Assembly (NCBI GenBank): GCA_020853975.1 | Contig: JADYXW010000045.1 | Span: 62,001-126,000 of the forward strand | Source of the DNA: Phycisphaerales bacterium | GTDB taxonomy: Bacteria > Planctomycetota > Phycisphaerae > Phycisphaerales > UBA1924 | Direction: 5' to 3' | Length of the DNA: 64,000 bases | Part shown: one piece after another, positions 35,426-43,911 of the stretch | Layout: every line of letters begins with the position of its first letter | How positions within the stretch are numbered: position 1 is the first letter of the stretch | Notes under the pieces: model-generated | The model's input: only the letters and a program-made list of their open reading frames with translations | Databases searched by the model: none | What the model was told of the DNA's origin: nothing | Translations under genes and position numbers: made by a program

Positions 35426-35507
35426 GGGGAATCCAATCGAGTTTTACGCGCCGGGTTCCGCGACGAGTTACCGGTGGTTACCGAAACGCACCGACTTTGT
35501 CCCGGAT

Positions 35508-37613
35508 TCACGGAGCCCCTGACGATTCGGTTTTTATTTGGTTCTCCAGGGCTTCCGCCTCCCGCCGGGCGCGCTCCGCGAGGTCCATCTGCTGAGCCGC
35601 AACAGCAAGCTCTTCGAGGGCACGCCAATAGTGGATTGACCTGGGCTCGATTTCCGTCGCGCGTTGGAGGGAAGAAAGGGCTTCCGGGAGTCGCCCGGTG
35701 AAGTAGTACAGGCGTCCGAGCGAGGCATGGACGAGCGCGTCCTTCGGGTGCAGCGTCCGCAGCGACTCCAAGGCCTTCCGGGCGTCGTCAGGCTTGTCGC
35801 AGGCCATCAGGACCTCAGCCGCGGCGACTCGGGAGAGGACTGTGGTCGTCCGGTCCGGAGAGGCGAGGACCTCGCCGGCCTGCGCGATGGCGGCGGGAGC
35901 ATCGCCCTTGGCCATGGCGATCTGTGCCAGCGCGACCTTGGGCTCCGCGTAGTCGGGGTACAGGGCCAAGACCTCTCGCTGCGCTGCCTCGATCAGTTCG
36001 AGCGGGGGCTGGGCCGGCGCGGGCTGCCCGGGCGTCGCGGCCCGCAGGAGCCTTGCATGGCGGAGCCCCACCAGGTCCGCAACCACTGACATTGCGGGCT
36101 GCTCCGTCTTGATCGCGCGGACCATGAACTCCTCGGCCGCCTTCAGGTCGCCTGCGACGGCGGAGAGCCACGCGCGGCGGATGGACGACGAGGCGCCCTG
36201 CTCCCACCCGATGCCGCCCTTCGCCGGCGCGTCGGCCATCGCGTAGTAGCGCAGCGCCCGACCGGCCTCCTCGCGATCGAACGGCGAGGGCTTGTACTCC
36301 GGCGAAAAGACCACGGACTGGGGCGTCTCGAGGCCGGCGTCGATGAGCCCCGCGCGCCAGAACTGGAACCGGACCACGCCCGACCAGGTCGCCGCTCCCA
36401 CCAGCACGAGCGTCAGCGACGCAAAGACGAACCCGGAGGGCTTCCAGACTCCCCGCAGCCTAAGCTGCGCGTTCTGGATGCGGACGTTGGGGTCGCGGAC
36501 CATGCGCCACAGCGACCACACGAGGAACGTTGTGATGATCGCGAGCCCCGCGGCCATGAGCAGCGGGATCATGTTCAGCATCTGCCTGAACCCAAGGAAC
36601 AGGGCGATCCCGGCCGCAAAGAGCACGATCTCCTCCCACAGGCGCAGGTCGTACTTGGGCCGAGGGGATGCGGGCGCGTCCGGGTGCGTGCGGCCCGTGA
36701 ACGCCGCGGGAGCCGCGAACCGGAACGAGAGCGCATCGTTTGGGCAGACGCTGACGCAGTCCAGACACTTCATGCACCCAGGGTCGACGATCTTCCCGAA
36801 CTCCTTGATCTCCTGGTGGACGCGCACGTTGCTGGAACACGCGGCAGTGCAGTGCCCGCAGTTATTGCAGGCGTCGCTGACGACGATGCGCCCGACGGAG
36901 ATGCGGTCCAGGGGCGCGAAGAAGCCGCCGTAGGGGCAGGCATAGGTGCAGAACGCCTTGCTCCCGAGGAAATAGACCGTCGCGAACCCGCACACGATGA
37001 GGAACGCGATGGCGACAGGCCAGGGCGCGAAAGTGGCCCAGAAGTCCGTCACGACAAAGTGGCTCGAAAGCCCCGGAAAGTCGGCGACATCCTTGAGGCA
37101 GATGGGGCGGGCAATCCCCAGGCCCTCAAAGACCGGGAAGAGCAGGTGCCTCTTGAATGCCGGCCAAAGGAACATGTAGAAGCCGATGAGGGCTGTCCAC
37201 CATGGGAGCAACCGTGTTCGCCAGGGCTTGGGCCGCACGCCCAGCTTGGACATGACGTGGGCGCACAGGTCCTGCAGAGCGACGACGTGGCACGCCCAGC
37301 CGCAGAAGAAGCGGCCGAAGATCACGGTGGACAGGAGAGCGACGACGAAAGTCACGAACCCCGCGTTGAGCTTGCCCAGCTCGATGGTGTACATCGCCTC
37401 GCTGGGCTCGATGGGCGAGATGGTGGAGCCGGTCCAGAGCCACTGGATGATGTGGGCCGCGATGGCGAGGTGGATGGCGATGAGGACCGCGGCCCTCCAG
37501 CGGCTCATGCGGGAGGCTCGGGCGGTGTTTGGCCTCGGTATGACTGGGAGTGAGAGGTCCGTCCCGCGAGCGCCGGGAGTGCAGGACTTCACTGGCGTGC
37601 TCGGAGTGGACAT
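35508..37613 (-). CDS. NapH/NosR-type membrane polyferredoxin with TPR tail
   Basis: A 701-residue membrane electron-transfer protein. The N-terminal part has about five helices with FCGWACHVVALQD and FCTYACPYGGFFAPLDR. Two 4Fe-4S motifs follow: CNNCGHCTAACSSN (~249) and CMKCLDCVSVCPND (~280). Two or three more helices come at ~335-425. Residues ~470-690 are helical repeats of TPR type (VHASLGRLYYFTGRLPEALSSLQ). Relatives pass electrons from quinol to periplasmic reductases, or assist cytochrome oxidase assembly as in CcoG. No reductase gene adjoins. TACGCT lies 9 bases before ATG 37613; ATG 37508 is an alternative. Confidence 0.8.
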   Translation of the reverse strand: MSTPSTPVKSCTPGARGTDLSLPVIPRPNTARASRMSRWRAAVLIAIHLAIAAHIIQWLWTGSTISPIEPSEAMYTIELGKLNAGFVTFVVALLSTVIFGRFFCGWACHVVALQDLCAHVMSKLGVRPKPWRTRLLPWWTALIGFYMFLWPAFKRHLLFPVFEGLGIARPICLKDVADFPGLSSHFVVTDFWATFAPWPVAIAFLIVCGFATVYFLGSKAFCTYACPYGGFFAPLDRISVGRIVVSDACNNCGHCTAACSSNVRVHQEIKEFGKIVDPGCMKCLDCVSVCPNDALSFRFAAPAAFTGRTHPDAPASPRPKYDLRLWEEIVLFAAGIALFLGFRQMLNMIPLLMAAGLAIITTFLVWSLWRMVRDPNVRIQNAQLRLRGVWKPSGFVFASLTLVLVGAATWSGVVRFQFWRAGLIDAGLETPQSVVFSPEYKPSPFDREEAGRALRYYAMADAPAKGGIGWEQGASSSIRRAWLSAVAGDLKAAEEFMVRAIKTEQPAMSVVADLVGLRHARLLRAATPGQPAPAQPPLELIEAAQREVLALYPDYAEPKVALAQIAMAKGDAPAAIAQAGEVLASPDRTTTVLSRVAAAEVLMACDKPDDARKALESLRTLHPKDALVHASLGRLYYFTGRLPEALSSLQRATEIEPRSIHYWRALEELAVAAQQMDLAERARREAEALENQIKTESSGAP

Positions 37614-37622
37614 CCGGACGAA

Positions 37623-37628
37623 AGCGTA
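37623..37628 (-). promoter_or_regulatory. -10 like TACGCT, 9 bases before polyferredoxin start
   Basis: TACGCT on the minus strand, 9 bases before ATG 37613, back to back with TACACT of the divergent gene. It supports 37613 as the start. Confidence 0.4.
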
Positions 37629-37654
37629 GGGAGCGCGGCGCGAATGGCGGGGCG

Positions 37655-37660
37655 TACACT
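37655..37660 (+). promoter_or_regulatory. -10 like TACACT, 6 bases before start of 37667 gene
   Basis: TACACT, GGGCCC, ATG; no Shine-Dalgarno sequence. Candidate leaderless promoter. Confidence 0.5.
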
Positions 37661-37666
37661 GGGCCC

Positions 37667-38188
37667 ATGGCGATCTCGCAGCCCTCGTATCCGGTGAATC
37701 GTTCGACGGGCGTGTGCGCCGCGTCGGGCCGCTCGCTGGCGCCGGGAGAGATCTGCGTCGCCGTGCTCGTGGAGTCGGAGAGCGCCAAGGGGCTGCAGAG
37801 GCTTGACTACTCGGTGGATGCCTGGGAGGCGGGCGCGAGGCCCGAAGCTCCCGCGAGGGTGTTCGGCTTCTGGCGCGCCCGTGTGGGTGCGGAGGCCAAG
37901 CCCAGGGCCGCCATGATGTCCGACCCGGAACTCCTGGACCTCTTTGAAGAGCTCTCGGGCACCTCGGAGCACAAGCAGGTCGTCTTCCGCTACGTGCTCG
38001 CTCTGCTGCTGATCCGCAGGCGTTCGCTGCGGCTCATGGGCTCCCGGCCCGGGATGCTCCTGGTCCTGCCCAAGGGCGCCGAGGGCCCGCCCTTGGAAGT
38101 GACCGACCCCGGCATGGACGAATCCGCCGCGGCGGAGGCTATCGAGCAACTTACGCAGGTTGTCGCTCCAGAGGCTGGTGGAGCATGA
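37667..38188 (+). CDS. Conserved cytosolic protein of unknown function
   Basis: A 173-residue protein without signal peptide or membrane helix. The N-terminus SYPVNRSTGVCAASGRSLAPGEICVAVLVE looks like a conserved opening with one cysteine pair position. The middle (FGFWRARVG) and the helical SDPELLDLFEELSG and VVFRYVLALLLIRRRSLRL segments are followed by an acidic tail. I recognise no function. It is translationally coupled to the lipoprotein gene (ATGA overlap), which suggests a shared role at the envelope. Confidence 0.7.
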   Translation: MAISQPSYPVNRSTGVCAASGRSLAPGEICVAVLVESESAKGLQRLDYSVDAWEAGARPEAPARVFGFWRARVGAEAKPRAAMMSDPELLDLFEELSGTSEHKQVVFRYVLALLLIRRRSLRLMGSRPGMLLVLPKGAEGPPLEVTDPGMDESAAAEAIEQLTQVVAPEAGGA

Positions 38189-39108
38189 GCATCGTCCGCC
38201 GTGTTGTGTGGGCCATGGTCGCCGGAGCGGTTGGCGTGTGCGTCCCCGCGGGGTGCGAATCCCAGCCCTTGGCGCCGGGCGAGATTCCCTCGCCCGCCAG
38301 GCCGGTCGAGGGCTGGAAGAGGCCATTGCCCGCCTGGGCGGAGATCGCAAGGTCGTACAACGCGAGGCTCGAAGGGCTGGATCGCCTCCGGGCGCCGGTG
38401 ACGGTGGTCGTCGAGGCGCCCGACGGCGATGGCGGCAGACGCAAGGACCAGTTGGAGGGCAACCTCCAGATCATCCTGCCGGATCGTGTCGCGCTCCGCC
38501 TGGACAAGGTCGGCCAGACGGTCTTTCAGGTCGGGTGCGACCCCAAGAAGTACTGGTCGTTGGACTTCACCGGGGAGCCAGTGGCCCTCGTGGGCCTGCA
38601 CGCGAAGATCGGCCCCGGGTCCGGGGCGAGGCTGGGGGTGCCCGTGCACCCGTTTGACCTCATCGACCTGCTTGCGATCACCCCCCTGCCCGCGAACGCG
38701 AGGGGCGCTCGGGCCGAGTGGTCCGTGAGCAGGGAGAACCTGATCGTGACTCTCCCCGCCCGCGCCGGGTCCGGAGTCGCACGCCGGCTGACGCTGGACG
38801 CCCGGTCGATGTACCCGACCAAGGTCGAACTTCTGGACGCAAAGGGGGAAGTGCTGGCCCGCGGGGACCTCAGCCGCTATGTGACCGTTGAGTTGCCCGG
38901 CGTTGCCATCAGCCGCACGCGGATCGCAGAACGGTATGAGGTGGTGCTGCCCGGGCAGGACACGCGGGTGACGCTCAGCGTGTACGACCCGAAGAACCCC
39001 GGAGGCTCGATGCGGGCCCAGTCCTTCGATTTCGAGGCGCTTTGCGCGGCCTACGGCGTGGAGAAGGTGTACGACCTTGATAGGCCCGCAACCGGGAGCA
39101 AGCCGTAA
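38185..39108 (+). CDS. Putative lipoprotein, LolA/LolB-like fold
   Basis: A 307-residue exported protein with a lipobox at VPAGC (Cys24). The mature part (EIARSYNARLEGLDRLRA, VVVEAPDGDGG, LEGNLQIILPDRVALRLDKVG, RRLTLDARSMYPTKVELLDAKG) has the alternating strands of LolA/LolB-like lipid-binding proteins. This is a fold guess from pattern, not from a diagnostic motif. The start overlaps the stop of the gene before (ATGA), and its TAA overlaps the ATG of the RDD protein gene, so all three are translated as a block. Confidence 0.7.
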   Translation: MSIVRRVVWAMVAGAVGVCVPAGCESQPLAPGEIPSPARPVEGWKRPLPAWAEIARSYNARLEGLDRLRAPVTVVVEAPDGDGGRRKDQLEGNLQIILPDRVALRLDKVGQTVFQVGCDPKKYWSLDFTGEPVALVGLHAKIGPGSGARLGVPVHPFDLIDLLAITPLPANARGARAEWSVSRENLIVTLPARAGSGVARRLTLDARSMYPTKVELLDAKGEVLARGDLSRYVTVELPGVAISRTRIAERYEVVLPGQDTRVTLSVYDPKNPGGSMRAQSFDFEALCAAYGVEKVYDLDRPATGSKP

Positions 39109-40775
39109 TGCGGTCCTTCGCGGCGGCGTTCCTCGCGGTGCTGTGGCTGGCGGCCTTTCAGGCGGCTTCTCAGCCCCTTGTCACCGCCGGAGGCGTGACC
39201 CGCGAGCCCGAGGATGACTTGGGCGGTTGGGTCGTGCTGCCGGAGGTTCCCGCTCCGCAGGCCACGCTCTTGTTCGTCCCTCCGCGTGGGGCGAGCGTGC
39301 CCCCGGGGCAGGTGATACCAGTACGTTCACTGGTGAGTACGCCCCTGTTCGCAGCAGCCCAGAGGGGGCGAGTGTTCATGGTCTTCGAGGCCACGCAGGC
39401 GAAGGCGTTCCGTGGCGAGGGACAGCCCAAGCCTCGCGGCGTGTATTCGATCTCCGCCGAGCGGGCGGGCAAGGCGGCCTGGGAGTTCCTCCCGCCCGAC
39501 CGGCTGGATGTGCACCCCTCGCTTGGGGGTGACGGGGCCGTGCTGGGACTCGGCGCCACCTCGGATGAGTTGTTCGCGCTGCGCCGGATGCCCGACGGCG
39601 TCCTGGTGCTCGACGTTCTGACCCACGAGGGTTGGAGCCCCGTGCTGCTGCCTGCACCGTGGGTCAAGCAGGCTCCGGAGTCGGTTGTGCTCGTCGGCTG
39701 CGGGGCCGGAATTGGACTTGCCACGGTCGGCGCCGCGTCAATCGAGTGGTGGGTCGGCACGCGACCAACAGCGGATTCGGAAACGGCCTCGCCGACTGCA
39801 CCAGAAGCAGAAGCCAACCCGGCGCCCGAGGCTGTTGTCCCGTTGGTGCCGATGGCCTGGAAGCGGTCGGTGCTGACGCTGCCCTCAGAGCTGCGTGACG
39901 CGGCGGACCTGCAGGTCGCAACCGCGGGGAGGCGGCTCGTCGCCGGTGGCCGTGCCGGGGGCGTGTGGAAGGGCTGGGCCTGGAATCTCTCCGCGGCGGG
40001 CGAGGCGGGATCGCCGCCGATCCGGCTTGCGGACGTGGCCGCTCCCGAGGCCCCAGCCGGTGTGGTGGGCCTGCCCGGGGGCACGGTCGGGGACCGGGTC
40101 GTATTGGTCATGCTGCCCGCGCCGGGGGCCACCGACCCCCGCAAGCGCGTTGAACTCGCGGAGCTCTCGGCAGGGACCGGGCGAGAGCTCTACCGCGGGC
40201 CGGCCTCGATGAAGGGGGCCGTGGGCACGAGGGACTACGCGGTGGTGGGCGTGGCGCTGGTGATGGCGATCGCCATGGTGCTGGGGATCGTGGTCAACCC
40301 GAGCCGCGCGGCGATCTCTCTGCCCGACCATTGCAGCATCGCGGAGCCTCTAAGGCGGGTCGTGGCGTCGCTCATCGACCTGACGGTGGGGGTGTTTATC
40401 GTGGCCAGAGTCCTGCGGGTGGAACTCGGCGGCATCGGGGAGCTCTCGTGGTGGATGTCGCTCGACGGGCAGTGGGCCCTGGTCTCGCTCGTGGGAGTCA
40501 TGATCCTTCAGGGCGCTGTTTTGGAGGGAATGCTCGGGCGCACCTTGGGAAAGTCCCTCACCGGGTGCCTGGTGGTTGACGTGAGAGCGGGCGCTCAGGA
40601 GGAGCCAAGGCCGGCGGGGCTGCTGCGGGCTCTCCTTCGTAACGGGATCAAGTGGGGCGTGCCCCCTCTCGGCCTGACGGGACTCCTGGACGCGGGGGGA
40701 CGGGGGAGGCCGGATCAGTTCGCGGGGTCGGCGGTGGTCAGCCTCGACCCCGACGACGCCGAGGGGGATGAATAA
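39108..40775 (+). CDS. Secreted/periplasmic domain protein with C-terminal RDD membrane domain
   Basis: A 555-residue membrane protein. The signal-like helix (MRSFAAAFLAVLWLAAFQAA) leads to a ~340-residue beta-rich part that may form a propeller (GRVFMVFEATQAKAF, DELFALRRMPDGVLVLDVL, DLQVATAGRRLVAGGRAGG). A helix at ~375-398 and an RDD domain from ~410 follow: PLRRVVASLIDLTVGVFIVA, then two more helices and LGRTLGKSLTGCLVVD. RDD proteins are proposed ion exchangers; here the large outer domain suggests a sensor or assembly role. Coupled to the lipoprotein gene by TAATG. Confidence 0.75.
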   Translation: MRSFAAAFLAVLWLAAFQAASQPLVTAGGVTREPEDDLGGWVVLPEVPAPQATLLFVPPRGASVPPGQVIPVRSLVSTPLFAAAQRGRVFMVFEATQAKAFRGEGQPKPRGVYSISAERAGKAAWEFLPPDRLDVHPSLGGDGAVLGLGATSDELFALRRMPDGVLVLDVLTHEGWSPVLLPAPWVKQAPESVVLVGCGAGIGLATVGAASIEWWVGTRPTADSETASPTAPEAEANPAPEAVVPLVPMAWKRSVLTLPSELRDAADLQVATAGRRLVAGGRAGGVWKGWAWNLSAAGEAGSPPIRLADVAAPEAPAGVVGLPGGTVGDRVVLVMLPAPGATDPRKRVELAELSAGTGRELYRGPASMKGAVGTRDYAVVGVALVMAIAMVLGIVVNPSRAAISLPDHCSIAEPLRRVVASLIDLTVGVFIVARVLRVELGGIGELSWWMSLDGQWALVSLVGVMILQGAVLEGMLGRTLGKSLTGCLVVDVRAGAQEEPRPAGLLRALLRNGIKWGVPPLGLTGLLDAGGRGRPDQFAGSAVVSLDPDDAEGDE

Positions 40776-40824
40776 AGAGGATTGCGGCAAGGGCGTCAGG
40801 TGCTCAACCGACCCCCCCTCTCGT

Positions 40825-40832
40825 GCCGATAA
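40825..40832 (+). promoter_or_regulatory. Possible sigma-28 (FliA) -10 element
   Basis: GCCGATAA, identical to the flagellar sigma-28 -10 consensus, 32 bases before the TPR gene start and just ahead of the flagellar cluster. A -35 match is poor (TCAA 17 bases upstream instead of TAAA at 15), so this is tentative. Confidence 0.35.
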
Positions 40833-40864
40833 CACGTCAGGTCCCGGGGCGCGGGTCCTGCGCG

Positions 40865-43390
40865 ATGGCTGCAGAAACGGACAACACCCAGAACGGACTG
40901 CCGGGCACAGGCCGGCCCAGGCCCCTGCGCGAGCTGTGGCAGGTGCCGGCGCTGGTCGCGGGCGTGCTGGTGCTTGGCGGCGCCGTGGTAACGGCGGTGA
41001 TGACCGCCCCCACGCCGGACCTCACGACAGACCTCGAGCGGGCGGCGAAGGCGGTCGAGCGAGCGGACTACGCGGGCGCTCTCGCGACGCTGAACAAGTC
41101 GGTGCTTCCCCACATCGCGGAGGGGCACCTGGGGCGGGAGCAGCTCGCGGAGTTTCACCTGCTGCGTGCCCGCAGCCTGTTTCTGGGCCAGCAGGAGGCT
41201 GGGCTGGACCGCCGCGCAAACCATGAGAACATCCTGAAGGAATACACGAGCGCGGAGCGGCTGAGCGCCGCGCTGAGTGCGGATGACCAGTACTACCTCG
41301 CGCGTACCCGGCTCTCGCTCGGAGAGCTTCCCGAAGCGGTGGGGCACGTCGACAAGCTCCCGGCGGAGGCCGTCTCTCGGCGGGTGGAGGTGCTGAGGGC
41401 GGTGGCGGAGGGGTCGCTCGCGGGCACGCCCCCGAACCACGCGCTGGCGATGGAGATGATCAACCGGATCAACGCGGAGCCCGGCCTGAGCGTTGACGAC
41501 CGGGTGTGGGCGCTGTCGAAGCAGGCGGACGTGTTGATCGCGAGCGGGTTTTCCGCGGACGCCGTCAGCCGGATCGTGCGGACCATCCCGCGCCTGGAGG
41601 GCGCCGGGCGGGAGCTGATGGGCGAGCTTCTGGTGATGCTGGGGCGTGCGTACCTGGCGGAGGCGTCGGCGACGCACGACCCGGCGGTGGCGGCGGACTG
41701 CCTGTACGAGGCCGGCAGGCAGCTCGCGCGGGCGTCGGAGATGATCGGCGCCGACCACGCGCAGTCCTGGCTTGTGACGCTGCTGCGGGCCGAGATCGCG
41801 CACCACCAGGGAGAGCTCGAGCCCGCGCGACGCGGGTATCGAACGGTTCTGGACGACTACGGGTTCTCCGATGGCCGGGCCGCGGCCCTGCTCGGGCTTG
41901 CGGAGGTCGAGGCGCAGCGCAACCTCGAGGGAGGGGACGTTCCCGCGGAGGAGGCGCTCGGGCTATACGAGCAGCTCGTGGACGCGATGGCTGCCCGGGG
42001 GCCCTCGGCCCAGCACGCGGCCCAGTCGGAGAGCGAGTTCGCGATCTCATCGGGTGAAGTCACGCCCGCGCGGGCGGGGTCGAGCCTGCTCTCGAGGTTC
42101 AAGGAGCAGTTCGAGCTGGGCAACCATGAGTTGGCTCAGCGGTACGCGGCACTCGCGGAGCGTGTGTGGGGTGAAGAGCAGTCACCCGCAGAACTGATGC
42201 TGGGCCTGGCGGAGGTGCACAAGCGGCTCGCGGAGGAAGTGCTGGCCGCCGCGGGCGGGGATGGTCTCATGGGGCTGGCCGAGGCCGACGCGGGCACGCA
42301 GCGAGAGGCCCGCTCTCACCTCATGCAGGCGGGCGACTATTACAAGCGGCACGCGGCGAAGGTCGTGCTGACGGACGCGGAGGGATACGCCCGCAGCGTG
42401 TGGGACAGCGCGGACGCGTTCGACCGCGCGGGAGATCTGCAGGCCTCGACCGCTGCGTTCCAGCAGTTTGCCGCCGATTTCCCGAGCGATCCCAGGCACG
42501 CGGAGGCCGTGTTCAGGCTGGCGCAGGCGTCGATGGCGGCGGGGGACGTCGAGCGGGCGGCCGGGCTGTTCCAGGAACTGATCGACTCGCGTGGATCCGC
42601 GACGGGCGCGGGAGAGTTCGCCGACCTGAGCTTTGTGCCACTGGCGCGGGCGCTGCTGCTGGACGCGGACCCGGCCAACGACACCAGGGCGGAGTCGTTC
42701 CTGGTGCGGGTTGTCGATGGCGAGGTGGCGGGTCCGTCGAGCCCGGTCTTCCGCGATGGGCTGCGGGAACTCGCGGACCACCTGCACCGGACTGGGCGGT
42801 TCGCGGGGGCGATCCAGCGGTACACGCAGTATATCGAGGTCATGGAGGATCGGGACACAGTCGTGGAGTACAAGCTGGCGGAGTCGTGCCGGGGCCTCGC
42901 GACGGAGATCGAGCGGGCGCTGCGCACCGGCATGCCGGAGGGGACCAAGCGCGAGCTGGGTGCGCAGCGAGACGGGCACCTGGAGCGGGCCCAGGCGCTG
43001 TACGCCGGTGCGCGGACGGCGCTGGCCGCGAGGAAAACGCGGAGCACGCTCGAGAGCCTCTATCTGCGGAACGCGACGTTCTACGAGGCGGACTGCGCGT
43101 TTGACCTGGGCGACTTTGCCGGTGCCGCGAGGCTCTACGAGGGGGCGAGGGAGCGCTACAGCAAGGAGCCGGCGGCGCTGGTCGCGATGACGCAGATCGT
43201 CTCGTGCCTGCTGGCGCAGGGCGAGACGGCCAAGGCGCAGATCGCGCAGCAGCGCGCCAAGCGGTTCTACGAGTCGCTGCCCGAGTCTGTGTGGGATGAC
43301 CCCACGCTCCCCATGGGGCGCGAGGGGTGGCAGCGATGGCTGGACGCGCAGGCGGCGCTCACCAGCGCGGGGGGCGGCGGGCTGGATTGA
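40865..43390 (+). CDS. Membrane-anchored TPR protein
   Basis: An 841-residue protein with one N-terminal membrane helix (PALVAGVLVLGGAVVTAVMTA, ~35-55) and then almost only alpha-helical repeats. Recognisable TPR-like units include AVERADYAGALATLNKSVLP, FDRAGDLQASTAAFQQFAADFPSD, HLHRTGRFAGAIQRYTQYIEVM and FDLGDFAGAARLYEGARERYSK. No catalytic motif. The large helical part probably lies outside the cytoplasm as a scaffold. It sits directly before the FlgN-like gene with a 45-base gap, so a link to motility is possible. The start at 40865 was chosen over GTG 40823, which overlaps the sigma-28-like box. Confidence 0.75.
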   Translation: MAAETDNTQNGLPGTGRPRPLRELWQVPALVAGVLVLGGAVVTAVMTAPTPDLTTDLERAAKAVERADYAGALATLNKSVLPHIAEGHLGREQLAEFHLLRARSLFLGQQEAGLDRRANHENILKEYTSAERLSAALSADDQYYLARTRLSLGELPEAVGHVDKLPAEAVSRRVEVLRAVAEGSLAGTPPNHALAMEMINRINAEPGLSVDDRVWALSKQADVLIASGFSADAVSRIVRTIPRLEGAGRELMGELLVMLGRAYLAEASATHDPAVAADCLYEAGRQLARASEMIGADHAQSWLVTLLRAEIAHHQGELEPARRGYRTVLDDYGFSDGRAAALLGLAEVEAQRNLEGGDVPAEEALGLYEQLVDAMAARGPSAQHAAQSESEFAISSGEVTPARAGSSLLSRFKEQFELGNHELAQRYAALAERVWGEEQSPAELMLGLAEVHKRLAEEVLAAAGGDGLMGLAEADAGTQREARSHLMQAGDYYKRHAAKVVLTDAEGYARSVWDSADAFDRAGDLQASTAAFQQFAADFPSDPRHAEAVFRLAQASMAAGDVERAAGLFQELIDSRGSATGAGEFADLSFVPLARALLLDADPANDTRAESFLVRVVDGEVAGPSSPVFRDGLRELADHLHRTGRFAGAIQRYTQYIEVMEDRDTVVEYKLAESCRGLATEIERALRTGMPEGTKRELGAQRDGHLERAQALYAGARTALAARKTRSTLESLYLRNATFYEADCAFDLGDFAGAARLYEGARERYSKEPAALVAMTQIVSCLLAQGETAKAQIAQQRAKRFYESLPESVWDDPTLPMGREGWQRWLDAQAALTSAGGGGLD

Positions 43391-43405
43391 ACGGGGGTTT
43401 CTTGG

Positions 43406-43422
43406 GCAGCCCGGAGGGCTGC
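43406..43422 (+). other. Perfect 7-bp hairpin between TPR gene and flgN
   Basis: GCAGCCC-GGA-GGGCTGC, with no T-run after it. It lies 16 bases after the TPR stop and 14 bases before the flgN-like start, so it may slow transcription or protect mRNA ends rather than terminate. Confidence 0.4.
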
Positions 43423-43435
43423 GGCGGAGGTCAGG

Positions 43436-43909
43436 ATGACACGATCGGGCGCCGAGATGGCGGGCACGGGGACGGCGGGTGAGGCGTGGCGGCGTGAGGT
43501 TGAGGACGCGCTTTCGGCGCTGCCGGGGCTGCTCGGTACGCTGGACGCGCTGAGCCGTCGCCAGAAGGATCACATCGACGCGGACGACGCGGAGGCGCTC
43601 TCGACGCTGGTGGAAGACCGCGCGCGGGTGTTGGATGCGCTGGGTGCCGCCCTCGCCGGCATCGAGAGGCGGCGCGCGGACTGGTCCGTCACGGCTCAGG
43701 ACCGTGCCCGGGTGCAGGCGGCGATCGACGGCGTTGCCACTCTCGCGAACCAGGTGGCCTTGCGCGATCGCGACGACGCGGCACGCATGCGTGCCCGCAG
43801 GGACGATCTCGCCCGGCGGCTCGCGGGGCTGGGGACGGCGAGGCAGGCGGCGGGCGCGTACGCGAGTGTGGCACCGGGCGGGCCCCGCTTCCAGGATCGG
43901 GAGGGCTAA
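43436..43909 (+). CDS. FlgN-like flagellar chaperone
   Basis: A 157-residue helical protein with a long coiled-coil character (EVEDALSALPGLLGTLDALSRRQKDHIDADDAEALSTLVEDRARVLDALGAAL split over helices). FlgN chaperones keep hook-filament junction proteins FlgK and FlgL export-ready. Length, helix pattern and position at the head of the flagellar cluster support this, though sequence identity in FlgN is always low. The stop lies 2 bases before the kinase gene. ATG 43436 has GGAGG 8 bases upstream; an internal ATG at residue 8 is possible. Confidence 0.6.
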   Translation: MTRSGAEMAGTGTAGEAWRREVEDALSALPGLLGTLDALSRRQKDHIDADDAEALSTLVEDRARVLDALGAALAGIERRRADWSVTAQDRARVQAAIDGVATLANQVALRDRDDAARMRARRDDLARRLAGLGTARQAAGAYASVAPGGPRFQDREG

Positions 43910-43911
43910 AG

